In this document: positions 1 to 12,069 of the stretch, piece after piece
How positions within the stretch are numbered: the first letter of the stretch is position 1
Layout: the number at the start of each line of letters is the position of its first letter
Source: Branchinecta lynchi
Taxonomy: Eukaryota; Arthropoda; Branchiopoda; Anostraca; Branchinectidae
DNA length: 64,000 nucleotides
Direction of reading: 5' to 3'
NCBI GenBank assembly: GCA_023053575.1
Contig: JAKZAP010000007.1
Coordinates: forward strand, 19,555,464 to 19,619,463
Notes under the pieces: generated by a model
Database searches by the model: none
Told to the model about the DNA's origin: nothing
Seen by the model: only the letters and a program-made list of their open reading frames with translations
Position numbers and translations under genes: made by a program

Positions 1-626
1 TACTACTGTTGGCGGAAATCCCTCAAGCTGCCCCCCACCATGACCAATGAAATGGCTAATTCTCCACCCAAACCACTGCACCCCTAATATTTATGATTGT
101 ACTATCCAATTTCGAGGAAGCCAAAATAAGCCTTAGCAGCTAAGGGATTCCATCATTAGAATGGACGGACAATCCCAGTTCCCACAGAGTGTCCCCTACC
201 ATGACCGAAGAGATCCCTAATTCCCCATCCAAACACTTGCCCCCCCCCCCCCTGATGGATGGAGGTAGATACAGAAATGAACATGCATCACCCTCTAAAA
301 GGGGAATTTCTCTGGTCTTAAAGGATTACCGAAGATGATGATGAAAGTGATACGAACAGTTCATTAAAGTAGGAGCTCTAAGAATAAATTGCACCGAAAC
401 ATACGAGAGGAAGAGGACGACGTCGAATGACGGATGAGGGTCGTAAATAAGCCAAATCGGTCATTTATCTTGTAGGTAATGAGCTTCTTGGAACGGGGGC
501 CTTTCGGGGGTTTCGAGGCGTGCTAAGATAAGCTCAGTCGCTTGAAGGGAAACGATGGAAAGTGTTATTAAGAGCTCGATTAGGTATACCGCTCAAGGAA
601 CGCAAACAAGAAGCTGTCCTGTAGGT
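1..626. other. no gene seen; diverged direct repeat
   Basis: ACCATGACCAATGAAATGGC near 41 is loosely repeated as ACCATGACCGAAGAGATCCC near 199, followed by similar C-rich sequence. It resembles inverted R1 units but is too diverged to assign. Confidence 0.4.
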
Positions 627-799
627 CAAGGCCGTCTCCAGGGGGGGGGGGCTAGGGGGTTGACCCCCCCCCCGAAACATACATAAATAGTCATTTTTAT
701 ATGCTTTTCCCTCTGATTTATATGTTTTTTTTGTACTTTTTTGTCCGACCAGCAGGCAACCCCCCCTCCCCCCGAAATAAATTCCTGGATACGGGCCTG
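627..799. mobile_element. F4 MITE, hAT-like, copy 1
   Basis: The ends are CAAGGCCGTCTCCAGG and CCTGGATACGGGCCTG. Inside are poly-G/poly-C blocks and GAAACATACATAAATAG. Flanks CTGTAGGT and CTGTAGAT look like a decayed 8-bp target duplication. CA..TG ends with 8-bp duplications suit hAT (or P) elements. Confidence 0.7.
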
Positions 800-1430
800 C
801 CTGTAGATGTATTCCTTCAACTCAGATTTTAGTTCAGCGAGTCCTGGCAAGGATCATCGTCAGGACGTAGCTGAACATATGAATCTGCAATAAAATAAAA
901 GAAGTTGTAATTTTTTCGGATTTAATTTTTTGCTTCTTCGTCGGTCGCTGACATATTGGAAATTTGTCTGCAGTTTAACCTACCGCTGGGCATAATTTGG
1001 TCTTCCCATGGCTGAAGTACGACTGATTTAGATTTTTAAATTTGTGTTATTTTATTCCTGATTTCGATTGTCGGGGGCTAAAGTTGTTCTTTGTTTTGTC
1101 TCTGCTTCAGTTTCGTATACGGTGCAAGTGGGGTAGTGTCAGAGTTGCAGTGTTAAAAACTATGTTCTTGTCAGTGTTTACCCATCGAAATAAAAATTCC
1201 GGTTGATCTTTGTTGATACTTCTTACGTCTCATGTGCTGGTCCAGTGATTGGTTGTTTCCCGCTTTACATGATGGTTTAACTTGAGAAGGGTATATGAAA
1301 AGAAAAAAAAATATGGAAAATCATCAGATAACATAAAAATTAAATGTTTACAAATATTGATTGTTGGAGTATGGTCGCAAGTTCTCCCTGGAAAACATTA
1401 AATTGGTTGCTTTTGAAGTCAGCTCGATCT

Positions 1431-1738
1431 TTAAAGGACCTGTCTTTAAAGGACATTCTAACCCCTGTAACAAAACGACGCTGATTTTCTCACTTGCCGT
1501 GTTTCGCTACCTTCGATGTGTATCATGCTGTCGACGGTTGTCTGTGAGAAGTTTCCCATCATCAAAACCGGTTATGTAAATTGTTTCCCTGTTTTCGCTA
1601 AAAGTCAACGGGTCTCGGAAAAGGATTAAAACAGCCAAAACCGTAGGTTATTTGTTGAAAGCACAGCCTAGTTGTAAAGTATTCAACTATTTTTAAATAC
1701 TGTAAGTTGAAGAGTAAATAGTGCGAGGGGTCCTTTAA
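1431..1738. mobile_element. F5 inverted-repeat MITE, copy 1
   Basis: The ends are TTAAAGGACC and GGTCCTTTAA, with TGATTTTCTCACTTGCCGTG, CTACCTTCGATGTG and GCTGTCGACGG inside. It aligns end to end with 62521-62841. There is no coding sequence; an apparent 72-codon ORF over it is incidental. Confidence 0.65.
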
Positions 1739-2227
1739 CTGTTCGCGGTGCTGGAATGAAAGGTCGTTCAGCTACTGATATTGCAGAAAAGAACGGAACA
1801 AAGATTTAAGCTCTGATTACACTGACTTGCAGTCGACTTTTCTAGGGATTGTAAGCTAGTCAAATTAGCAGAGTTATACAATCTGCCTCCTACCCTTTTA
1901 ACTTTATATCTTGCAAGAACTATAGATTTGAAAGGCTCAGAACAGATATATTCTGATAAAGTTAACACAAAGATGTGTGTTAACTGTTACCAAACTTTAC
2001 ACATTGCAGGATTCGTATCCCTCTTGTTAAGGACCACGGCTAGAGTGTAGGCAAAGGGATTGCAGCGGTTTATAATTCATACTTTATGATACTTAGCTCC
2101 CCTGTTGCTCGACCGTTGTTCCAAGTGGGATTCTTGAAGTAATGACAATCGAATCATTTGAGTGGCTCGACTGCTCATTCATTAAAAGAGCTTGCGATAT
2201 AAAAGCCCCTGGGATTTTAAATACAGT

Positions 2228-2245
2228 TATTATTATTATTATTAT
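2228..2245. repeat. ATT microsatellite
   Basis: Six ATT units. A similar TTA tract of about nine units is at 5063-5090. Confidence 0.95.
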
Positions 2246-2659
2246 GAGTGGGTTGCAAAATGTTCCCAAGATCTGCATAGGTCTGTCACAGAGTGACTTA
2301 GCATGACCAGCCTGTTTCTGAATTTGCGTGACTCATTTGCTGTTTTAAAGTGCCTTCTATTAATCTCCGCCTAATGATGCAATTTGTTACGGTTCTTTCC
2401 TGTCGGAAAAACTCCGTCAGTTACTTTGGCCCACCTTCCGCAAACAAGTCTGGACGTCATGGTATTAAATCATGTCCAAATACTTTTTGTCTCGATCCCG
2501 AAGCAACATGTCTATGATGCTCGCTCTAAGAATGTGTTCCAACTGTTTCTATGGAAGTAACTCCGCGTTGGAAATTAGCATTTATAACAGCGAGAAAACG
2601 TTTTGTGCTTTTGGAAAAACCTAACTTCAAAAGCAATGATTCACCCCCGTGGAGTTTTT

Positions 2660-5441
2660 ATGGCACTTGAGCATACTCAAGTGCCATATAGCGATCGTAA
2701 TTTCTGTCGGTCTGTCTGTCTGTCGTTCTGTCGCTCTGTCGTTCTGTCGGTCTGTCCAGGTTTTGCTAGTTTGGGCACTTCCACACAAGCTAGGACGATG
2801 AAACTTCACAGGCATATCAGGGACCCGACCAGATCAACTTACAAATAATCACTTCCCCAATCCAACTTTCCCCGGATCCGGGAGTCCGGAAACTATAAAG
2901 TAAAACGGGAGCAAAAAGTAAAACGGGAGCAAAACAAAGCGCTTGCCAAGCGCGGGATCGCACCAGGAACCTTTGTGTTGACGGTCCAGTATTCTACCAC
3001 TGAGCTATGCGATTATATATCAAAAAGCGAATGCGGGAGTAACTATGGTTTAAAGATGATCAGTCCAAGTCAAACAAATCTAGTGAAACGTCTGGAAGGA
3101 ATATCAGCGAACCGACCAGATTAACTTGGATATAATCATATTCCGGATCCGATCATAGTGGGGGGAGTGGAGGGATGGGAAATCCGGAAACTATTAACAT
3201 GCATAACTTTGGAAAGGGTAATCAGACATACGTGAAACTTGACCTTTGTGTTGCCAGTCCAGTTTTCTACCACTGAGCCATGCTATGATGTATAAAAAGC
3301 GAATGCGAGAATAGATACGGTTTAAGATGGTCAGTCTAAGTCAAACAAATCTAGTGAAACGCTTAGCAGGAATATCAGGGAACCGACCAGATTAACTTGG
3401 ATATAATCATATTCCGGATACGATCATAGTGGGGGGGGGGGGTGGAGGGATGAGAAATCCGGAAACGACGGTCTGTCGGTCTGTCCCGGTTTTGCTAGTT
3501 TGGGCACTCCCACATAAGCTAGGACTATGAAACTTGGCAGGCGTATAAGGGACCGAACCAGATTAACATGGAAACAGTCACGTCCCCGATCCGGCCATCG
3601 TGGGGGGGGGAGCAACAAGAAATCCGGAAACTAGTAACATGCATAACTTTAGAACGGGTAATCGGACTTGCGTGAAACTTGACATATGTCAAGAACAATT
3701 GCCGATAACTGGGGGGGGGGGGGCTGGAGGGGGGCACCCAAAACCTCGTGAAACGCTTCCACATAAGCTAGAACGATGAAACTTGTCAGGCGTGTTGGGG
3801 AACCGACCAGATTAACTTGGAAATAATCACTTCCCCGATCCGGCCATCTTGGGGGCAGTGGAGGGATGGGAAATCCGGAAAGTAGTAGCATGCCTAACTT
3901 TTGAACGGGTAATCAGATATGCCTGAAACTTGACATATGTCAAGAACAAGTGCTTCAGAAGCTCAATTTCAAATCCGGACCAGATCCGATAACTTGGGGG
4001 GGGGGGGGGGGGGTTGGAGGGGGCACCGGAAATCTCATGAAACGCTTCCACATAAGCTAGGACAATGAAATTTGGCAGGCATATCAGTGAACCGACCAGA
4101 AGAACTTGGAAATAATCACTTTCCCCATCCGGTCATTGTGGGAGGAGTGGAGGGATGGGAAATCCGGAAACTAGTAACATGCATAACTTTGGAACGGGTT
4201 ATCAGACATGCAAGAAACTTGACATATGTCAAGACCAAGTGCTTCAGATGCTCGGTTTCAAATCCGGATCAGATCCGATCACTGGGGGTGGGGAGCTGGA
4301 GGGGCAACCGGAAATCTGGTGAAACGCTTCCAAATAAGCTAGCGCAATAAAACTTAACAGGCATATGAGGGAACCAACCAGATTAACATGGAAATAATCG
4401 CTTCCCCGATCCTGCTATCGCGGGGAGGGGGGTGGAGGGAAGGGGAATTCGGAAACTAGAAACATGCATAACTCTGGAATGGATAATCGGACATGCATAA
4501 AACTTGACAATTGTGAAGAACAAGTGTCTCAGATTTTCAGTTTCAAATCTGGACCAAATCCGAAGAGAGGGGGATTAGAGGGGGGACCGGAAATGTGTGA
4601 AATGCTTAGGGTCGATGGATCGGGATGTCACAGTAGAGGGTTGGAAGGGGTTTACCCGGATTTCCGGTGATCACGAGTTAGGGTACTTCGAGGGGTACTT
4701 CCACATGTACTAGGACCATGAAACTTGGCAGACATATTAGGTACTCTTCCAGGTCAACTTGAAAATAGTTCTTTTCCCGATCCGATGATCATGGGGGAGA
4801 TTCTATTGACATGCATAACTTTGGAACAGGTGATCAGACGTGCATGAAACTTGTCAAGTGTCAAGAACAAGTGACTCAGATGATCAATTTCAAGTCTGGA
4901 ACGGATCTGATAACATCGGGAGGAGCTGAAGGGGGGGGGGGTGAAATCTCTTGAAGCGCTTCGAGTCGAGAGATCGGGATGGGACTTGGAGGGAAGCACA
5001 AGCATAAGCCATAGATACATTGTAGAGGCTTAACCTTAACGGCCTGCCATTCAATTTGCAAATATATTATTATTATTATTATTATTATTGACAAAACAGG
5101 ACCGATCGTGTCACAGTGGGGGAAGTTGGAGGGGGTTTTCCCTAATTCCGATGATCACGAGTTAGGGTACTTCCAGATGTGCTATGACCGTGAAACTTTG
5201 CAGGCATGTTAGGGACTCTATTAGATTGGCTTGAAAATATAGTCCCTCCCCCGATCCGATCATCGTTGGAGGAAGATACAGTTGTCAATGAGTGGTATAA
5301 CCATTTCAGATCTACTAGATCAAGCCCATTTTCTGATGAAATGAATATCGGGAGAGAGATCCAGCCTTGAAAACTGCAAACCGTATCTGACAAACATGCT
5401 AACTGTTCTTACAAGTGCCATATGAGCTTTCAGCTCTTGTT
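2660..5441 (+). mobile_element. R1 element, long copy with about eight tandem units
   Basis: It begins with the palindrome TGGCACTTGAGCATACTCAA around 2661, then a GTCT/GTCG microsatellite (2706-2757). Repeated units of roughly 270 bp follow: GCTAGGACGATGAAACTTGG, CCGATCC..CATC, a poly-G run, GGGAAATCCGGAAACTAG, CATGCATAACTTT and GATCCGATAACT. It ends with AAGTGCCATATGAGCTTTCA then GCTCTTGTT at 5441. The closing GAGCTTTCAGCTC is a small hairpin. Units differ and none is coding. The architecture matches non-autonomous Helentrons (HINE/pearl type); the class is inference. Confidence 0.7.
2939..3013 (-). repeat. tRNA-derived sequence inside R1
   Basis: On the - strand the sequence has an A-box-like TAGCTCAGTGGTAGAATA and a B-box-like GGTTCCTGGTGCGATCCC at tRNA-like spacing. 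The anticodon arm does not pair well and the acceptor stem is unclear, so this is a tRNA relic or SINE head, not a working gene. A more degraded copy without the B box is at 3241-3286. Both sit between R1 units. Confidence 0.55.
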
Positions 5442-6255
5442 ACTTGGTATGTTTGTTTATTAACTAGTTTAGGGATTGAGCATGATCGTTCTTATCATTC
5501 CCGCATAGGCCCTTTCATGTAGGGTCTAGGTTGGGGTTGCCACTCCCAGGGATAGCAATTTTAGGGGGGTGGAATGAGTTGATTTTTAAGAATTTTCACA
5601 ATCATTTTCAGCTGGTGTCGGTGCTTTGTAGACCCCACCCGCCTTTACAAGTTCAGCCCTCTACACCGTCGATGTTTGTCTGTCTCGTTTAATTGTATTT
5701 CAATGGGATGGACGTGTTGTTATTTTGCTTTTAGCGAGAGATTAGTAGATTTTATTTTCGAATCAGGTTTACATATAAATTGTGTATAAACGCTTTGTGT
5801 GTATTATACGGGTTAACGAAACAAATACCAACTAGAGCCACTGCGAAAACAACAAAAAATAAAATTCATAAAACAAAAAAATGGGACTAGCCGAAACATG
5901 CAATAGAATTTCGGCCCGTTTTGCTTGGATCTCATGAAGAAGCACTGCAGTGACGGATTTTGATTTGATAATGAGTAAACTGCATCAGACCGGAGTGGAC
6001 AAAATCCGAAAAAACAAAAGCGAATAAGACACCGAGACCCTCCATACTAGAACTTGATTCGAAGACTACATCAGTTAAAGGCGTGGGCGCTGGCTGCGGA
6101 GGATGGTGGTCCAAGGATGTTTGCAGGAAGTGAAGACCGTATCAGAACCTGGAGAAACGCGTCTCCAGCTCTCCAATCTCTAGCGGAAACAAGTCTGCGC
6201 TGAAAAAACTCCACTTTCAGATAACTTAATCTGCAGTATTTTGCATTCTAGCTTT
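5442..6255. other. no feature recognised
   Basis: Mixed-composition sequence without open frames of note, repeats or splice-like coding blocks. The same holds for 800-1430 and 1739-2659 apart from the ATT tract. Confidence 0.5.
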
Positions 6256-8608
6256 TTAAGCCGCTTTCACATGACGCGTAGAACCTTTACACTAAGCTTA
6301 CGCTAAGCTTCAGTAGTATCAAGAACACATAAAAGCAAGAACTGCTGTCTCCCTATCTCTGTCATACAACCCACCTGAGTCGAGTCGACTCCCGACGCAA
6401 ACGAGCGGAGGTGGAGCTTACCCGGGACATCAAAAGTCGTTACCTCTACAGAGAAGGTGTAACGCAGTAAACCACCGAGGAAGAAAAATCGAATGGAGGC
6501 ACAAGTGATAAGCCCGTTCACACTGGACTGGACGCGGAAACAGCGGTTGCCGGCTCATCGATTCAGACAAGCTTTCGGGGGTTGACTAGAAAGTTCAGAA
6601 GCAATTAAGAATGCATCGAAATTTGCAGAAACTGGCATTTGATGCAAAGCAGATATTACGAATGTGTCTATATCCAGAACAAGAAGAGATAAATTTCATT
6701 CTAGGTATTTGCTCTCAACTGAAAATACCAGATGAAAACAGGCAGATTCTTAAAAAAAAATGCCTTGGTTTAGAGGTTTAGTAGGCTGAGTGGAAATGAA
6801 CAAATATTACGCAGATGGACCATTATAGCCTACAATAGGCTTCTACTGTGACAAACTAACCAGAAACTATTTGAATAAAAAAAAAAAAAAAACTAGGACT
6901 CCTCTGTGGGTCCTAGACAAACTAGAGCCCATATGGCAAGGCCTCAGTACGAAAACCAAAGATTTTTATTTGATGGGAAAATACGCCGTTGACATCGAAT
7001 TATTTGTAAATGGTGAACTAAAAGACAAAAGAAATAGACCAGGTTGAGGCGAACTTTCGCCTTTCAATTAACTGCTGAATTGAAATCTAACTTACTAAAT
7101 CGAAATGTATTCAATTATACATTTGGGAAAAAAAGAAGAAAAACAAAAAATATACACTCACCTACTGGTAGCCTATTATTTGGCTATTCCATGCTATTCT
7201 ACCTTTTCAGTAATTTCAGTAATCGTCGCTAGCCTTAATTACGTTAGTCTTAGTTTACACTCGTCTGACAAAGTTAAAACTAAAGATGTTGAAACTCAAT
7301 GGGTCATGACTTCATTGAGTGTGCTTCAAATCCCGGTTTGTCATTGTATGGTTCTCCCCAGAGACATATAAAGGAATGTAAAGGGGATTTCATTCTCCCT
7401 ACTGATGGTCATGGTATAACAAAAGGGATTATGAATGACCATCGTCAAGTTTGCTTTTGTTTTTCGCATCACTAATCAGACGCCAGCGTCTACTCAAACA
7501 AAACCAACGCTATTTCCTTCCCGTGTGGACAGGCCAGAACATCCGCCTCGCTAGTGGCTATGTTTCTTTCTTCGTAAATGACTCAAGCGTGTAACGGCGG
7601 AGACCAACGCGTATACACGGGCGACCAGGAAGGCTCTGTATCGGCCCACCTCCGCTCATTTTTGTCGGAACATTTTTAGTCGGTGAATGGATGACAGACC
7701 CTTGTTCTTACTCGTTATTTGTTCTTGGTAGCATGGACCGCTACGGACAGCAAATGCTCCACTCCGGCCTCTTCTTCTTCTTTGGTCATTCAACCAGTGT
7801 TGCCGACTGGTTGTCGGTTTCTGCTGGAGTCGTTACGTCCTCTTATTGCGTTACCCATGGTTCACATTGCTGCGATTTCGCGCAAAATTCTGCGTCATGC
7901 GACATACGACACAAATCGTGCGACAAGCAACGCAGAACTTTGCGTTTTGTCGCAGTGTCGGATGCGTTGAAATATTTTCAACTGATCCGACATAAGGCAT
8001 GCGATTCTTGAGGGAAAGAAAAGGAAAAAAAAAACAAAGACTAGTTAATTTCCAAGAATAAAAATTGCTCTACCTTGGTCTGACTGTAATCCTAGGATGG
8101 CTGATTGCAAAATATCTTATGAATAAACTTTTATTAGCCTGTTTGGAACAAGATGACATATGGTGCTCGATATGGTGTTTGACTGAAAATTTCCTAATGG
8201 TGGGTGGTATTCAGATGGGCATCTCCCAGCATCTTCAGACTCTGTTTCCCCAAGGGTTTCTTTGTCCTTTTGCACAATAATCTCCTCGAAAAATTTCGTT
8301 TTCCATTTGCGTCTGCGTGGTAGTGGGAATGTCATGCGATTCTGTCGCGCGTCAGAACATCAAAGAAAAAATCGTGTTGCACACGAAGCAGCAGTGTGAA
8401 CCAAGGGTTAAACTACTTCACTGATCTACAGGCTGGTCAGGACCTCTGTGTTTACGGTTCCGGCGACGCAACGCATATGCAGACAAATAAAATAATGCGT
8501 CAACGCGTTATGCATCAGATTTGTCAAATGAGGTGTCAAAGTACGCAACGCAAGATAAACGCATACGTGACGCATAGCAACGACGCGTCAATATGAAAGC
8601 GGCTTTAA
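6256..8608. mobile_element. possible 2.35-kb TTAA-flanked element
   Basis: TTAAGCCGCTTTCACAT GACGCGT at 6256 is mirrored by ACGCGTCAATATGAAAGC, GGCTTTAA at 8585-8608. The TTAA at both ends suggests piggyBac- or Kolobok-type duplication. Near the ends are many ACGC/GCGT motifs (7490-7640, 7880-8000, 8470-8590). No transposase is recognised, and the short ORFs inside look incidental. It could also be two nested smaller elements. Confidence 0.4.
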
Positions 8609-10222
8609 TCCTTCGTCGGGTTTTCTCCAAATTTGGAATAAAAATCTCCGAATTCGGTGATGCACAATTACTACAGTCAGATGTAGGGGAGATTTTTTAC
8701 AGTGTTTTATACCACTCTCTTGTTGATCGCTACCGATATTCTAGGCGTGAAACTTTCTTGTTCTACATAGCAACCAAGTTCGAGCAGAACAAAAATAAAA
8801 ATAAAAGGAGACATTAAAAACATTATCAAGAATGAGCTTTAGTTACGTAATAGATATCACATTAACCCGTGATGATTCATTATTAGGCTACCATGAAAGG
8901 AAATTAAAAACTTTGTCGTCGCCGAACCCGATCTTAATTTATATTAAGTATAGTATATATATAGTATATTATTAAGTAAATTTATAACCCACAAAATTTG
9001 TCCAACAAAAGAAAGTGGAATAAAGATATTAGAGAAAAGAAAAGACAGAAAAAAACTTATAAAACGTACAATACAACTATCAGTAAAAAAAAAGAAAATC
9101 TGATCAGTCGGTGATGCGGCAACAGAACGTAGATTAGATTTCTGACGGAATTCAAGAGTGCAGTTCTGTTGCTGTTACAAAATGTCGGTAGCTCCGTAAG
9201 ATTTGATGATCTTAGAGTTACTATGGTACCGGTGCAAATACAGAAGAAACTTACAGTACCGGAAATAATCTATCCTTATTCTGGATATATCCCGTTTACG
9301 TAAGACAGACAAACTGAGAAAAGCAAAGCCGGTTCCTAAAACTAGGTGTAAAGTTTTGCTAAAACAATCTTTTGCCATGACAATCTACAATCTTTGCGTA
9401 CCTTATTTGTAGCTTACGCCTAACGTTGGTAAGTGTGAACGGAGGGATTAGCCACTTGCGATTAACAACCTGAAGGAAGTGCATATACGGGCAGTTAAAG
9501 GTTGATGGTATCATGATATACAGGCAGAAAACACCGTGTTTTGAGACCCTCTTTAAGGAAGAGCTCACAGTATCTTCCGGTGCAGTGCCCGGTTCCCAAA
9601 CCCGAAACTTTATGTAAAAAGCAAGAATCCTGGTGTGATTGTGATTATCTGTTTCAGATCTCTGATCCTCTAATTCAGCAGTATCACATTATTCAGGTCA
9701 GAGTCTTCCGAACGTCATATTTGTGCCGAACTTTCAATATATTCCCGTGCTCTATCAGAAATCGTTAACTCATTGGAAGACATGATTTTCCAAGACCTTT
9801 TCCGATTGTTGATCCCTTGGACAGAAAGGGCTTCTTAATGTAGGAATCTTGACTTGTCGGCGTTTAATCATGAGATCAAATTGGGGGGGGGGGGGGGAAG
9901 ACTGTTAAGATCATATTCTCTGTAGTCAAGTGTACTTGTAGGTGTATGGGGCGAAGCCAAGCTCCTAGTTTGAAAAAGATTTTTAGTGTAGCCTTTCGGA
10001 ATTTGAAAAGCTTTGCAACAACCCACCGCCAGTGTTTCTTCAATATCATAGCTAAAATCCGGATACATTAGTTGCGTTTTTGATCCGAATTCTCCGTTCC
10101 GAATTCTCGATTCTGAATTCTCGATTCTCGTACAAATTACCGTTTTTCCTCCTCTGACTTTCTCGCTTTTGACAAAAACACTAATTTTGCAGCTCGTCGA
10201 AACCCGATATACGTTTATATGT
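8609..10222. other. no gene seen; scattered CCGG motifs
   Basis: AT-rich sequence. TACCGG or CCGGTTCC-like motifs occur at 9227, 9257, 9329 and 9576, but I could not fit them to the 38-bp module. A G run is at 9882-9897, and GAATTCTC repeats occur at 10087-10130. Confidence 0.4.
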
Positions 10223-10757
10223 ATAACAATTAAAATTACAAACTCACGGACGCGTGTCAATACGGACTTTGAGTCCGGTACAGCTCACGGAATCCACTCC
10301 AATAATATTAATTTTTTTGCCCTACCGGAACCCCAGCCCACAGAAGTTGGGTTCCGTTAGTCAGATGGCTATGGGCTAGGGTTCCGGTAGTGACGAAAAA
10401 AAAAAAAAATTGAACTCACGTACCCATGTCAGGTCAGACTAGGAAACCGGAAGCAAATATTTTCAACTAACGGAATCCACCTTCTGCGGGCTGGGGTTCT
10501 GGTAGGGCAAAAAAATTAAGACTTTTGGAGTGGATTCCGTGAGCTGTACGGACTCAAAGTCCGTATTGACACGCGTCCGTGAGTTTGTAATTTTAATTGT
10601 TGGCACTACAGGAACCCCAGCCCGCAGGAGCTGCGTTCCGTGAGTTAAAAATATTCACTTCCGGTTTCCTAGTCTGCACTGACATGGGTCCGTGAGTTCA
10701 ATTTTTTTTTTTTCGTCACTACCGGAACCCTAGCCCATAGCCATCTGTGTCCGTGAG
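10223..10757. repeat. complex inverted duplication at the left of the 38-bp array
   Basis: The block 10223-10343 recurs in inverted form at 10483-10604. The block 10364-10477 recurs inverted at 10632-10747. The order is A-B-A'-B', not a simple hairpin. Arms are roughly 80-90% alike by eye, including poly-A/poly-T tracts at 10396-10410 and 10702-10713. The duplications explain why the leftmost modules of the array run in both orientations. Confidence 0.75.
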
Positions 10758-11188
10758 CTGGTCATTTTCAAGCAAATAGTAATTGCTAGCGGTACCTTAG
10801 CTCTCAATATATGTGTTCCGGTATTAGATTTTTTCCCATGTTATTTTCTCTAAGTTAGTGAAAATCCCGGCATCCTAGCTCTCATACAAACTATTCCGTG
10901 AGTCTTATATTACACGTAGACACTACCGGAACAGAAGCTCCAATTATACAGTTTCCGGTATCAACTATCGGCTCCCTAGCTTCTGAGTACACAATTCCGT
11001 GAGGCTACCGGTCGAGAAGCTGGTGCGATGAAGTTTCCGTGAGCTATTTCCAATTACTACCGGAATGGTAGCCAGCACATACAAGTTTCCGTTAGTTAAT
11101 GACGTCAGATCCCGGAATCGCAGCTCATATGGTTTGATTTCCGTGAGAACTACCGGTTCCGTTGCCCGTAGGACATAAAGTACGGCTC
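10243..11188 (+). repeat. array of about fifteen 38-bp modules with variable cores
   Basis: Each module is 38 bp (one is 37). It begins with TACCGGAAC or a close variant, has a TAGCTC-like block at positions 12-17 and a non-conserved core at about 18-28, and ends with TTCCGTGAG or TTCCGGTAT at 30-38. Plus-strand starts: 10323, 10547 (37 bp), 10607, 10659, 10720, 10787, 10865, 10924, 10966, 11006, 11058, 11110, 11151. Minus-strand copies: 10243-10280, 10352-10389, about 10414-10451, 10467-10504. Start-to-start distance varies from 40 to 78 bp because the linkers vary. The two ends form an imperfect inverted repeat (CGGAA/TTCCG). There is no coding potential. It could be a set of protein-binding sites at the end of a transposon or a regulatory array; I know no named family that fits. 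Confidence 0.8.
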
Positions 11189-12069
11189 CCGGTTCCCTCG
11201 ACAGTGCCTTTGTATTTAGCCTACTTGTTTATATATGACCAGATTTTTAGTCACAGCGGAGTAATACAAAATATGAAAACACTAGAAAATGTTAAATCAT
11301 AAGAATAATTATCGAAGTATAAAGCTAGGCCGTAAAGTATAATTATGCAGGGACAAAAATAATGAACTGTTTCATATTCAGAACCAAACAATCCAGACCA
11401 ACCTACTTATTCCAGAATTTTAGCACTTGTAGTCATTTGAAATGCTCCGTGCTCAGGTTTCTGTTTTGTATTTTCAGAATACCGGGAGTCGAAACTGAAC
11501 CATCTTGAAAAGAACTTTTCCTCAACTGCAAAATGACACTGAAGTTGGTCGATACTAGGCGACGAATTCTCCATACCCCAGTTTAAAGCCGCCGTGTGTT
11601 TTATTCCTGAAATCGTCATCTCCATCATCTAGAACTTTACATGATAATTATGTGTCCAATTCTATTCTCCTTCAGCATAAAAATGTGCGAATCTCCCTGA
11701 CACTCAAGCTTTTGCTGTACCATTCGGTTTGAAAAATTAAAGCCTCTGTAACTTATTGATCTACTGCATTATTTGTGTGTGATTGATGGTGATAATGAGG
11801 TTAGGGTGGGCCATCGCAGAATATAACACTAATCAGGATATACCTTGCTAAACCGACTTTCTCAATAACTCCGTGTTGCACTTTAGTCAGACAGATTGCC
11901 CAACGGTTAGTAAGTAAGTAATTATTACCATTATTTTTCACTTGGAACAAAACGAACAGAAAATAACGAAAAAGGAAAAAAGAAGAGAAATTTAAGGCAC
12001 AACACAGACATAGACACATGACATTTTACATAACAATTACACAATCAAGTAAATGGACCGGAACTTACG
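11189..12069. other. no feature recognised
   Basis: This follows the 38-bp array. Only a weak CCCGG/TTCC half module is visible near 11187-11200. The rest is AT-rich without coding signal. Confidence 0.5.

Noticed and set aside
2939..3013. Functional tRNA gene
   Set aside because: A and B boxes are present, but the anticodon stem and acceptor stem do not pair properly and a degraded copy sits nearby; it is a relic.
7691..8011. Two overlapping + strand ORFs of 106 and 83 residues
   Set aside because: Different frames over the same bases, Ser/Cys-rich, inside a probable transposon with ACGC repeats; no support for either.
9227..9600. Possible further 38-bp modules upstream of the array
   Set aside because: TACCGG motifs are present, but the partner CCGTGAG does not lie at the 38-bp spacing.
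10243..11188. CRISPR-like appearance of the 38-bp array
   Set aside because: The repeated part is the two ends of each unit, not a constant repeat with unique spacers of fixed size; units are in both orientations, there are no cas genes, and the DNA is animal.
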